A stretch of DNA of 64,000 nt from the NCBI GenBank assembly GCA_002812745.2, contig NCSJ02000069.1, forward strand, positions 1 through 64,000, read 5' to 3'. The translations under genes were made by a program, and so were the position numbers. Under the pieces are notes generated by a model. It was not told the DNA's origin and made no database searches. It saw only the letters and a program-made list of their open reading frames with translations. Positions 11,134 to 22,620 of this stretch are shown here, piece by piece. Position 1 is the stretch's first letter. Each line of letters starts with the position of its first letter. This stretch comes from Scytalidium lignicola. Taxonomy: Eukaryota; Ascomycota; Leotiomycetes.

Positions 11134-13143
11134 TTAAACGCAATCGAATCTGAAATCCTCAGGCCCGCCCAAGAGTGTCCAGCTCCGAGCTCGAGAAACA
11201 AGCTTCGCCTGTAGTTCGCCATATCCAGCGATCCATTGTAGTTGTGCACGCATCCACCATCGCTGAGTTTCTGGGATTGATAACACACTGCAAGAAAGGT
11301 AGAGGGGCCATATAAGAGAAAATCTCCCCGTGTGTTTAGAATCGCCGATTTTGCTCATCGAACTTTGTGGCCAAATGGACTTGTCGTCTTGGGGGTTGAC
11401 ATTTGTAGTAGGTCTTTTCAATTGTGACAAGTCATAGCCCAAAAGAAATGGAACACTAGCGCATATGTCGTTGACTAGTATGCCGTTTAAACTCTCAATA
11501 TGAATGTTTTTTGAGTGCTGCCTGCCGCTTTTTGAAGGGGAGCAAAGCCATGAGCCGGCTCGGAGAAGGATTGATTGAATGATTAGGCGTGATACGCGGT
11601 ATAGGTTCCACACCCGCGCAATGTAAAAGTCTCGGTATCCATGAATTTCACTCGGAATGTAGCGTGAAGTTAAGAGCTCTGAGCTGGATATGGAGTTGAG
11701 GTTTGTAGCCACAGAATACGACCATCCAGTAGGAACATTGCTTGCCCAATTTGTAAGGTCACGATCCAGGTCTTCAGCAGCTTGGATGAGCTCAAAAAGG
11801 TTGCTTTCGGTAATTTTGCAACTTGGCTGTGAAAGAGTATCGTTGACTAGAGACTGAAGTTGGGGCAATTTGATCGTTCTCGAAAGCAGCCGGTCCTCGG
11901 TATTCTCAAACGAGAATACAGCCTCGGCAAGCTCATCAAAGATCGGATCGACCGGTCGAGAAAGTTGAACATGACTCTGGACCTGTGATAAATTTGTCAG
12001 AAGGCTCGCCAATATGTGGAGAGATTTCTTACTGCGTTCCTTCGAATGAAGAGAAACATATTGCATTGCAATGGTGTAGACAGTTGTTCCTTCCCGCGAA
12101 CTCTGAGGAGTGCAGCAGCTCCATCTACATGTGAGCCCCATGCCGACAACATTTCCAAATCAAACGTAATAGTCTGTGACGAATATCAGGCTTGAATTAG
12201 AGTACTGGACCTTAAGACCTGGGGAGAGGGGATAAAACTGACTTCGTAACCACAAAGAAGGAGTACTGCGTACAAGTTCTCGTCGCTCTTAACTTGAATT
12301 GGATCTCGAATCGTAGCTTTCAGTGCGGATACTGATTGCACATAGTGCTTTCTGGATACCTGCATAGTATGAGAATGATTGCCTCTAGACTTTGCCCACT
12401 ATCATACGGATGTTAACAATTGCTCGATAGGTGGATGAGGGGGATAGGATGAGAGGCATCTGAATATCCCAGGAGTCTTCAGATATTGGTAGCCCTGAGG
12501 GATCGAGGCTTCCTATGAAACCAATACTTGAGAAATGACGTACCACCGCGTGTGATATTGCCCGTGCCGCTAAATATAGTGCAGAGTCCTGCCGACTCTG
12601 TGAGAGCAGCGCGGGGAGCTGTAGATGAAGATATCGAGAATGGTCAGACTCAGGCGTGGTACCAATCATAAATTCGTAAAAGTGACAAAGCGTCTGGTCA
12701 TCCGGTGAAGGGAAGAGAGATCGAGCTATACCGGGTGGCCGATATTGAGAGTTCTTCCTATGTTGGGTGTCCGGCATCTCATGTGAATGCACTCCTCGAA
12801 CTGAAGGAGCGGAGCAGCTTTCTAACTTTCGAAGTTTTCCACTCCAATTCGACTTTGAGCTTGAGTTTCCGTTCTCCATTCGAAACATTAGATCGACCTC
12901 GTCTCGATAGCCGTTGCAGACCTTCTTCAACCTCACGCACCGTGAACACTCTGGACGCTTTTCATCGCACTGTCAGATATGTCAGCACAGCCCATCTCAA
13001 CTCGGATGATAAGCAAACCTTTACATGTATCTTTCTACACAAAACATTAGATAAGGACTCTTAAGCGAAGGGAGAACGAGTGTTTCTGGGATTAATCACC
13101 TGCAAGTCTCACATCCTCGACTTGGTTTCCCAGTATATGTCAT
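11134..13143 (-). CDS. Zn2Cys6 transcription factor with fungal-specific domain
   Basis: The start at 13143 reads MTYTGKPSRGCETC; the second half of the zinc cluster reads CDEKRPECSRC followed by VRLKKVCNGY. Further exons give SDENLYAVLLLCGYE, LEMLSAWGSHVDGAAALLRVRGKEQ and, after a 52-nt intron, VQSHVQLSRPVDPIFDELAE. That order is typical of the fungal-specific transcription factor domain 2 in nuclear regulators. Apparent frame jumps near 12040 and 12170 resolve as introns. The weak point is the first half of the zinc cluster: my best model, using a 10-nt exon near 13030, gives spacing two residues short between the second and third cysteines, so either an exon is missed or the domain is damaged. 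It is a plausible regulator of the neighbouring acyltransferase and peroxidase. Confidence 0.75.
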
Positions 13144-14023
13144 CCTGAACCGTGCTCCACACAACACCTGCAAATGACACTAACGTTCAATGCCCCCTGT
13201 CTTCTAGGAATCCTTGACAAAATAATGCGTAGACGAATAGAACGCTTTCAAAATCCCGGTGGCGAAGTACGTAGCTGGGCTGATTTGAAGTTTAGTTTTT
13301 GCCGGGACACATGCGTCGAGGTCCGGATTCTGGAGATTAAGGGGCTAGTCACGTGTGCACAGGTGCAAAGGGAGATTGCCAGCAGACTTCTCTTGCCGTA
13401 GAATATTGATGCCTGAGGAATGGGAAAAGTGCCGCTGGCCGTAAGCAGTGAAATTCGGTACAGAACCCCGCATGAATTGCGTTGTATGTATGTCACGGTC
13501 TTCGAAGATGGAAACTGTATTGATCTTTAGGGGGTTGGGTGTTGATAGTTGTTGATAGTAACCGATGAACTACCGTAGCCTTCGTCCTCTTAGTTTGAAT
13601 AAATATTTGCCAGAATTTCCTGACGCGTTTCACTTAGGCAATAATTAAGTCCCGAGAAACTCGCGCGTGTCAACATCGTTTTCGGGCCGATTTATCTATA
13701 ATTTTGCCTACACTCTTAAATAATAAAAGCTGGTAAGATTTATAATATCAGTTTAGGGTTTTGCCTGGACAGAATTTACAAATTTTTATGGCTACATATC
13801 TGTCACTCTTAGCTAGGTAATAATAATCTCGAAAGAAGTAACTGTACTATAACAGAGGGTGAATCAAAATAAGATTCAACTAGATATGATGTGAAATGTA
13901 TGTAGGACTTTTAAGTTATTTGCTAGCTTTTCAAATTCTGGTTGCGGAGCTGTGGAGATGGTTATCCTGGCAATTATATGCTAACTGGGCCCAACCATCA
14001 GTACTTAACCAGTATCTTTCGTC
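13144..14023. other. Intergenic region, no gene seen
   Basis: Promoter side of the regulator and 3' side of the acetyltransferase. From about 13600 it becomes AT-rich. No RNA gene or repeat could be recognised. Confidence 0.5.
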
Positions 14024-14622
14024 CTACGGCCTCTCAACCCGGAAAACCAAAGAATCTCTAAAGCCTGGGCCCATTTTAGGCAGAGCAATATTCGCCTTCA
14101 AAGTCGCCACATTCTTGAAACCGCACTTTTTAAGAACCCTAATGCTGCCAAAATTTTCCGTGTCTGTCTTTGCTTCTATCACATTGACATTAAGTCTTGA
14201 TTTCCAGTATATATCTAAAAATCCATGGAGGGCTTCAGTGGCGTAGCCATGTCCCCAAAAGTCGGGATGAAAAGTATAACCTAGCTCTGGTACAGGTCTG
14301 AAAGAATAAACTCCCATAATACCTATCATTCTCCTTTCATTATCTTGTGATTCGCCTTCTGGAGTACGAATGAAAACGGCATAGTTATCGCCTTCAGGTT
14401 TCACCTCAGGTAGAAGGCCGTTCAGCCAACTCCTACTCTCTTCCAGCGTCTTTTTAGGACCACAGGAGCTTATGTTAGAGTTATATATTTAGCATAGAGT
14501 TACTATAGATCATAAGAGCATGCCCACCTCCATTGAGTTGCCTCTTCATTAGACCATATCTCATGGAAGTCGGTGAGGTCTGAGGCAGTAATTTTACGTA
14601 GATGGAGGCGTGGAGTATCCAT
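14024..14622 (-). CDS. GNAT-family N-acetyltransferase (RimJ/RimL-like)
   Basis: Two exons, 14622-14528 and 14468-14024, join to a 179-residue protein starting MDTPRLHLRKITASDL. It shows the GNAT order: an N-terminal strand with LHLRK, then GIMGVYSF, ELGYTFHPDFWGHGYATEAL (the acetyl-CoA-binding strand and Q/RxxGxG/A-like loop), and VLKKCGFKNVA near the end. These are features of small acetyltransferases of the RimJ/RimL type, which modify protein N-termini or small molecules. The substrate is not predictable. The length is normal and the gene looks intact. Confidence 0.85.
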
Positions 14623-15304
14623 TATTTGAGGTCGTAGTGAGGTTCACAAATGCTTGTGTTATAATAAGTATGTTATCTTAACTGTTGCAAGGCAAAAAAA
14701 ATTTGAAGGGAGAAAATTATGTTGTATCTAACCAGACGTGCCACAGTTCAGAACAGATTGCCCCATCTCTTATTCAACACCCCTTGCTTACACAAGCTCG
14801 CTTACTCATCTATTCCACGTGATTCTAAGGTTGTAATAACTCAAAATAATAATAATTGATTATTCACTTCGGATCAATTGAAATAAGATCTATTACTTGT
14901 GATTATTAGAATATTTCTGCACGTGAAACATCTATAGTGGTGCTGTGCATTGAGCCGCTAGTGTATGGAACCAACATCCCGAAGGAAATTTCATAAAAAT
15001 ATATTTAGCTATTTCGGTAACCGTCAATCTTATGAATCATATGGGTATGATTAACTTAAACTTTGCAGGGAACATCAAGTAGAGTCATGCTGCTTCAACT
15101 CTTGTAATGTAAGGCTTTCGAGAGAAGATCATTGGCTGTAACGAGACTGTTTTCTCCACTCATCTAATTATGCGGGGCAGGGTAAAAAAGTATGCGGGGG
15201 ATTTAAAACATCTTAAATAAGCAACATTCTCCGACCGCATACACCTGCAATTACATTTGCTTTGCCTAGAGCCAGCATTTCTCTATTTAGAAGTCGGACC
15301 GCAA
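14623..15304. other. Divergent intergenic region
   Basis: Lies between the minus-strand acetyltransferase and the plus-strand regulator, so it should hold both promoters. AT-rich (14830-15060). No gene or repeat recognised. Confidence 0.5.
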
Positions 15305-17160
15305 ATGGGTTGGTAAGTGTTTATAATGTGCTTATTTCGGCTTAGCTTTTGTTGTTTCTAATACTATGCGCGCAGCAAGTCCTGTCGTAAACGACATTAC
15401 AAGTGTACGTGTCCACTGAAGAACGGTCTTCTTTGACTCAGTGAATTGGGAGCCTCTAAGATGTACCTGAACTGATCTCTTTCAAGGTGACGATCAGCAA
15501 CCTCAATGCGGACGATGCATGCGTGCTGGACGAAGCTGCATTCGTGATTCCGAGGTGCGCTTTCGCTCCTCAACTCATGCTATATCTCAAACTTTGACAT
15601 TTCCATCCAATCAAACTTGGTTACCTTTGCCTCCAAATGGTATAAACATCTTATCACTATTTATGCGATTGGATAGACTAACATAAGCTTCTGACAGTTG
15701 ACTTTGTAGATGAGACTAGCGAGGCGAAGCAAGGAATAGAGCATATCAATCATCCTAGAAACCCTTCAATTGGATTGAACACACACACTAGCACTCTAGG
15801 ACGAGTGCTTCATAATTGGTCCCCCGGGTTATTGTCTTCAAAACTGACCGGAAGTTCAACAACAGCAGATCTTAGTGACGCTGAAGTGTTTAGCGGCAGC
15901 AATATCTCATCCAGAGTAACACCTGCAAGAGTATCTTCAACACCTTCGTCCTTTGCAAAATATTCAAATAATGAACGAACTCCACCGACTTATGGTATCA
16001 GCCAGATATATTTAAATCCCCCGATTTGGCCTCTTGAAAGTGCCGAAGAAGCGGGCCTTCTTCAGCATTTTATAGAAGTGGTCTCTCTATTTGTGAGTTT
16101 TTAGGTTAAACTGTAGTTCATCTACTTACAGACGCAGTTCGATTTCTGTGATCAAGAGAGGCACTTTGCAACAGTTGTGCCCCAACGAGCCCGAGTATGC
16201 AGGACATTGCTGAACGCTATTCTGGCTCTATCAGCGAGACACCTGAGTCGAACAACAGATTTCAAATCATTTGTGGCAGACCAGTATTACGAAAAGTGCC
16301 TGCACACATTGATTCCAGCTCTAGATGATGATGCAACAATTATTGACGAGACACTTTTCGTAATAGTTGTTATTTTACGCCTATTGGAGGAGTTTGATGT
16401 GTCGGTTCTAGGCTCTGATGCTCAGGGTCATCTACTTGGAGCGCAATCTTTGACACATGCGCAGGAGAAGATAGGGATGGACTCAAGCTTGCGTCAAGCA
16501 GCTTATTGGGCATGTCTTCGACAAGAGATATTTATCTCCCTAAAGCTCCAGCATCCAGTCCGTCTCAATCTCCAGCTGTATAAAGAATCACAAGCTGTTC
16601 AACCAACCGAGAAATGCTCTTGGGCGTACTGCGCAACTCTTCATTGTGCCACAACTGTTCAATTTGCCTTTGGGGATGAGTCACGATCCATGTATAAAGA
16701 GTTAATGGATTATAATAACCACCATCATGAGCATAGACCTAAGTCTGTTCAGCCATTCTATTATCTAGAATCCGAGGAAGGAGGCTTTCCAGATATTAGA
16801 TACGGAGCAGATCACCACGTCATGGGATCCCAGTATCTATCACTGGCCCGTATTCTACTGGTTACCCATGATCCCAATATCCCACGTGTAGGCCCAGCGC
16901 ACAGAGTTGCCATGCTTTCCGTGGAGGGTGAGGTTAGGACATACATTCGAACTCTCTGTGGAGTTGCCCTGTCAAATCCAACGATATCAGCAGCTCTTAT
17001 GCTTGCTTGTATGGCAATTTCGTTATGTGGTGATTGGTTCACTCAATTAAAGGAACAGGAACAACTGTATGACGTTTTGGTACACACAGAGAAGCTTCAC
17101 GGTTGGCCAACTGCGGGAATCCAGAGACAGATGAAGTTGAGTTGGGGTTGGACTACTTAA
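15305..17160 (+). CDS. Zn2Cys6 transcription factor with an 8-nt first coding exon
   Basis: Exons 15305-15312, 15376-15404, 15487-15639, 15698-16092 and 16132-17160 join perfectly in frame to 537 residues. The zinc cluster starts at residue 3: MGCKSCRKRHYKC, then QPQCGRCMRAGRSC. It is split by two introns, the first falling inside the first cysteine codon. Without the tiny first exon the first cysteine is lost, which supports this start. The remainder matches the fungal-specific transcription factor domain of ARCA-type regulators (LLNAILALSARHLSR, QAAYWACLRQEIFISL, GSQYLSLARILLVTHDP). The last intron is short (39 nt). The targets are unknown; the nearest metabolic genes are the dioxygenase and alpha-galactosidase on the other strand. 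Confidence 0.9.
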
Positions 17161-17333
17161 TAGCCAACATATATTGTATCTACAATGAGCCAAGCAACTA
17201 CAAATAGTTGCGTAATGTGTAGTGAGGCCATGTATCTAAGAGAAGCTACAACACAGAGTAAAACTGGTTTGTACATAGCTTGATCCTACCTGACAACAAT
17301 TCCACCACGTCTATCCGTAAACACGTCAGTTCT

Positions 17334-18489
17334 TCATACTCCATCACTGAAAGCATTATTAGTTCTATCTGGCTGACGATGATTAAATGTATACGTACCC
17401 AACTTCAAAGAAATTGCACCACCGCTATTGAAATTGCTTAATATCTAGAATCTATGCAATACTTTCAGGCAACACTTACCTTGTCATATGGCTTTGACTG
17501 GTCACAAAATCTAAGATCCGTTGCAAGTCTAATAATCCCGCGCAGACTGTGATTAATTGTAGATGCATGGATCTGGAATAGATAGTAATAGTTAGCATTT
17601 GTAATAAACCTCGAGGTGAAGAGACTCCGCTCACTGTGAATGGAAGATGTAACACGACATCGCCAGCATCGTAAGAACTAACCAGCCAGCGTCTATTATA
17701 GCGCTTAGCAAAAGCAGCAGGCTCTTCACTAAGAAGTCCATTTGATAACATATTATCGTTGAACGCGTTCTTAATTTCTTGCTCTGAGAACCCAGCAGCC
17801 TTTGCCTTTTCGGTAAACTCTGCCTCTAGCTCCTCACCAACAGAGTGACTGTTTTCTAGATAGATAAGCCCACCACCATCTATCTCAATATCCCCCATAG
17901 GGCACCAAGCAGTCAAGCTCGAGAGATCTCCATAACGTAAGAAGATCTGGTCGTAGTGCACACCGATAGCCTTAGCTCCGGGGATGTTGTTCCTAAGTAA
18001 CGACCTTCGAAATTGCATCGTGTCATCGCCCCATCCAGTAAACTTGGCCACGAAGGAGCTCAAACTAGGATGTTTACAGAAATCCACAGCGTACCAATTC
18101 TCCTTATGAGCCTGGAGGGCCAAGTCAACGAACAGCTTTCCCTTATCACCACCGGGTCGTGCATTCTTGCCAGTCGAACCGGCACCAATCCCAGGGAAAG
18201 TCTCGGGGTCATTACAAAGGTCGAAAATACCTTCAATCGGTTTAGTTCCCTCTTTTAAGACACCACTTGGTTCAAGAAACTCGAAATATGCTTTGCGAGC
18301 TTTGAGAACGTCTTCTCGAGGAAGGAGACCTTTTAGGAAAAGGTAGCCGTCCTCATTATAACGTTTTCGAAGCTCTTCTATAGGCTCATTGGGATAGGAT
18401 GGCCGTAATCGTGTTATCTGCTCCGGTTCTAGTCTACCATCGTTAACATGCAGTTGTGGAATAGATGACTCCTCTGATATTGAGCCCAT
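17334..18489 (-). CDS. Phytanoyl-CoA dioxygenase (PhyH) family enzyme
   Basis: Four exons, 18489-17635, 17572-17480, 17424-17399 and 17346-17334, give 328 residues. The protein has the PhyH layout: RYNEDGYLFLKGLLPREDV near the N-terminus, GVHYDQIFLRYG supplying the HxD iron ligands, GGGLIYLENSHS, and a second-histidine candidate in the IHASTINHS segment after the first intron. The family uses Fe(II) and 2-oxoglutarate to hydroxylate varied substrates, often in secondary metabolism. A single-exon reading would run past the first donor and end with an unrelated tail, so the spliced form is preferred. The start gives a normal full-length enzyme. Confidence 0.88.
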
Positions 18490-19327
18490 GGCGATGGATT
18501 ATTGTGTTGAGGTTGATCGTGGACAAATGGCGATCCTTAGTAGTTTATGGTGGAAACACCTTTTAGCTCTCAAATTGATTTCAAAGGAGGCCGTAGGGAA
18601 AAGACAATTAATATAGCTTCTACCTGCCATAATCTAGGCTTCAGATGTGGAAATGTTGGCGCATAGATCGAATGATCGCCACGTTGGAAGTTTGACCTGT
18701 TCCCCTCCAATGCGTATGTGCCACGGTGATAGGCAAGCTCCGGTACATACCCTACCCTTCCATCCAACTAGGATGGAGTGACACTAATTAGGGAATAAAT
18801 ATTGACCCGCTTTGTGCATCTTTTACTTGTTCGATGCTGAATCGGGAAATCGGGACCGACTTCCTTTGTTAGAAAATTACCTTCGATTTACTTTCCTCTT
18901 TTGAATTGCGGTTAAAATGACTATGGCTAAAGTACGGTACACTACGGAAAATCTAACCTATTAGTGCCTTTACTTTCTCTCACTTTTCTGTTCACCCTCC
19001 TTAATCCTCAAGGTTTAAAGTTACATCGCTTGAATGCCCCGCAGTCTATCTCTTCTTGTGGAATAAACGAACACAAATTAAAAAAATTACTTTAGCAAAC
19101 CAGGGCATTATGGCCTAGCTACTTGCAACCCACGTGCTAATAGTAAACGGTTCTCGGTGATGACAATGTGAAGAAATGAGGTCATTAAAGTTTCCATAGC
19201 GGTATTTTGTATTTTGTACCACATTCTAGAGCGATTCACATCATATCAATGTTTATATTGGAATATTTAAGATGAAGGATTAAGATTATCACTACTGTCC
19301 GTCTTAATTGTATTCTCTACCCGAATT
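18490..19327. other. Intergenic region, no gene seen
   Basis: Promoter side of the dioxygenase and 3' side of the alpha-galactosidase. AT-rich in places (18880-19310); nothing else recognised. Confidence 0.5.
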
Positions 19328-20973
19328 TTACAATTCATTTCTCTTCGACACAGTCGGTTGTGCACGTAGACGCAACATAGCAACCCCATGAGACTTCACA
19401 TGTGCATATACAGTTCCATGGGGCTTGACAGTGCCTACTTTCGATCCCATTAATGAGGTTGAATTAGATGGTGGTATCTGAGCAAACACTTGCTTTGCAC
19501 CTCCTAATGCCGTAATGTTGAAATAGCTTGGGTCTGATGCAGATACTGTTCCGTTGATTATAGCGGAGGCGGTCTTATTACTCATTCGATTGGCCCAGAG
19601 ATCATATATATCCCACGTTTGCTTAACCTGTGGTGCAGTACCTCGTGGAGCATTCTCCCAAAAGATTTCTGAAAGAGTAGCATTCATCACTCGGTCGTTT
19701 GAGCCTGCATTGAAAAAGAGAACTAGCATGTCACCACCAGCGAGATTACCAGTGAACAGCTGGATCTCTCCTTTACCAAACTCATCGGTATCTTCAACGA
19801 AGTACCTCCATCTTCTAGAAGCAGATGAGCCTAAGGAATCTTGTGAAACGGCAAGAACGGCGGGATTTTGAAGAATTGATAGAGTAGCTGGATCAATGGT
19901 AGAGAATACATTGGTCATGATCAGTGGCGACTTCATAGCTGCCCAGAGGGAGAAGTGCGCAACGTATTCGTCGTCNGTCATGGCACCATTTCCCACCTCT
20001 AAAAATCGGTCAAAGTTGTACAAGCGGTATCGACTAAATAATGCACTTACGCAGTAAGTCAAGGTCGTTCCATGCACCTGGATATGCCTTTGATGGATAA
20101 TAGACAGCCTTGTTCAACACATTTGTCAACGAGCATTGAAAACCAGCTACTTTGCAGTCAAGTCCGTCAAGTTCTGCACAGGGACATTGAGGGTCATCGC
20201 GGTCGAAAACATCACTCAGATCTCCAGAAGTTCTCCATGAATTTGCAATAGTTGTAGCAAAGTTCCATGGCCCATCCATCCCCCAATTGCACATGCTGTA
20301 AAGTATTGACCGACCAGTTTTATTCAGTGCCTGACCCATGGCGTTATAACGGTCAAATGAGAGTTGCGCCGTGCCTTCTTGACCCTGATTAAAGCAGTTG
20401 TCGTACTTGAGATAATCAATCTAAACCAATTATAAGATAAAGTTTTGTTGTTACGTAGTATGTATGACTTACCCCCCAGCTTGCCCAAACATTCGCATCT
20501 TCTGTCTCGTGCCCGAGCGAACCTTCATACCTAGCGCAAGTCATGACTCCAGCGCTGGAGTAAATTCCGATTTTCAAGCCAAGGCCATGGATCTTATCAG
20601 CAAGACCACTGATTCCGTCGGGGAACTTGGTTGTGTTGGGCGTGAGATATCCAGACGAATTGCGACCAGCAGACCAGCAATCATCAAGAATAATGTACTC
20701 ATAGCCCAGATCCTTGAAGCCGTACTTTACAATCTTGGTTGCCGTATCTAAAATCACTTCTGAGTCAAGATTGCATCCGAAGGAGCTCCAGGTATTCTAT
20801 GCGATAGAATTAACAAATTAATTCTTAATTGATCAATAAATGTATAGGAGTTAACGCACCCAACCCATCTGAGGTGTGATCGCGAGGCCATTATCTAGAG
20901 CAACAACCATCCGAGCTCCAATTGAAGCCAAGAGGAACAACGCCGGAGCCTTGATAGGATTGCTAGACAGCAT
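19328..20973 (-). CDS. GH27 alpha-galactosidase, secreted
   Basis: The start at 20973 gives a signal-peptide-like MLSSNPIKAPALFLLASIG, then LDNGLAITPQMGW continuing after an intron as NTWSSFG. At least four exons follow. Characteristic GH27 segments appear in order: YEYIILDDCW, DGISGLADKIHGLGLKIGIYS, IDYLKYDNC (the nucleophile aspartate), SWRTSGDLSD (the acid/base aspartate region), PGAWNDLDLL, and DDEYVAHFSLWAAMKSPLI. The C-terminal part is a beta-sandwich-like region ending RAQPTVSKRNEL. The enzyme would release terminal alpha-linked galactose from plant or microbial glycans outside the cell. One N (19976) falls at the ACN threonine codon before DDEY and does not break the frame. It appears intact. 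Confidence 0.92.
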
Positions 20974-21303
20974 TATTGCCAGACAATGAGCTACAAGAAA
21001 CCAAGTCAAGGTTGTATTATGTCTTAACTCAGAGAAAGAGAGGTCGGACACGATATATATTTTCCCAGCAATGGGCATAGCTACTTTGCGCTACGACATT
21101 GTAGGGGAAATGATCACCCCTTCTCCCACTTTGCTCTAAACAATACAGGATGTGATCGATGCTTCATTTTCCTTGGGATTGGTGAATTGCGATGATCCTC
21201 TTGCCACAACGTGGTGACATCTAATGTGCCTGAAGCTCCGTATTTTCCGCTGGTCTCCATCTGGTGATGGCAGTTTATTGGCAGGGGTGGGTTTGCCTCG
21301 CAT
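20974..21303. other. Short intergenic region
   Basis: Upstream of the alpha-galactosidase and downstream of the catalase-like relic. Nothing recognised apart from the presumed promoter. Confidence 0.45.
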
Positions 21304-22620
21304 TCAGGCATGGCCCACTTTAAGCCCGATATTTCTCCCGATTGATCGGATCCAATACGACTTAATGTTCTTGACCCTGACGTAGACAATTTTCATAAGA
21401 CGATTGGAGCCCCCTAATGGTTGCAAGGTTTTCAAATCCATCCACACATCGATCCGTAGACAGTCTTCCCAGAAGTTCTTCACCGCATAATTGAAACTGT
21501 TCTGTTTCGGGGTCGTTAGACAGGCAACTGTCTGCCAGGGTCCTGGATATACCAACGCATTATTGTCAGCAATATAGATCTGCATTTATTTGATGAAGTT
21601 TTAAGACATGTGGTCCTACTTTGATGGATAGGATGGAACGGTTAGACACTCACACTTCTCTGCCCCAAACCTTTCCTGCATCTTCTACAGGCTATTCTTC
21701 AGGATTCTTGCATAGTTGAACTTGGAATAAATACTCGGTATTATGTTCGCGGTGGAAGTTCTGTAACCATCGGTACAAGATATCCGGTCCATCTGAAGTC
21801 TTAATTGTTTTCTCGTATAGTTTCCTTTGAGTCTCAGTGTTTGGGACAAGGTAGAACTTCATTATATAGTCCCCAAATCTGTAAGCTGTCTGAGAATACT
21901 GACGAGTGGCTTCCATATGGGTGTTGTGAACATTGTCGCGGACTTTCTGCAGCTTAGTGTCCTTCGGCAGTTCAAGATATTTGTAAAGTTCGGATTGACT
22001 CTTTCCATATTTAATGCGAAGACCAAGTATCTCTCGGGCCGTCTTGGCATCTGCTATATGTAGTAGAGATGGTGTAGAATTGAACTCCATGTCTTGGACA
22101 GGGATGTCCTTTCCAGCATCGAAAAACTCGCCATGAACATCGAATACTTTCACGGCAAAACCCCGTGATTGAGGGATACGATCCTGTTTACTGGTCAATG
22201 TAAAGTGCTTCTCCTTGATGTCAATGGGCTTACGTTAACGCCCGGATTTCCTGGATCACTACTGTGTCTACATAACACAAGCCATTCTATTTCTTCAGCA
22301 AATATGCACTGCTTGAGATGTGCAGGCAAACCGGGTTCTGTCTTTAGCATACCCTTAATAATTCCGTATGTTTTTGCATGGGTGCCTAAATATGTCAGTT
22401 TAGTCTTCCAATAATTGTCCACAAGCCATACCAGACAGAGCAACGGTGCCTGTGACTGTTATATTGTATTGTTTGAATTTTGTTGATCATTTCTAAACAA
22501 TTTTTATATCTTCGTCTTCTCCTGGACGTTTTATTTCTACTAAAGGGTCGTCCCGACGAATATATTGTCTTTTCTCTAATGCTTGTCCAATCTTGTCTTG
22601 ATTTTGGAGATTCATAATGG
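21304..22620 (-). pseudogene. Catalase-like heme protein, decayed
   Basis: Reading right to left, fragments match a SrpA-type catalase-like protein: LTYLGTHAKTYGIIKG, SSDPGNPGVN joined by an intron to DRIPQSRGFAVKVFDV, then RQYSQTAYRFGDYIMKF, DILYRWLQNFH and LFQVQLC. After a further intron come WQTVACLTTPKQNSFNYA and LQPLGGSNRL. Two or more lesions break it. A TAG stop follows NPEE near 21690, where the downstream sequence PVEDAGKVWG continues in the same frame, which suggests a CAG-to-TAG change. Near 22500 the frame shifts and a stop appears after EDEDIKIV. The family binds heme and handles peroxides or lipid substrates. The order of domains is intact, so decay is recent or partial. Confidence 0.7.
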
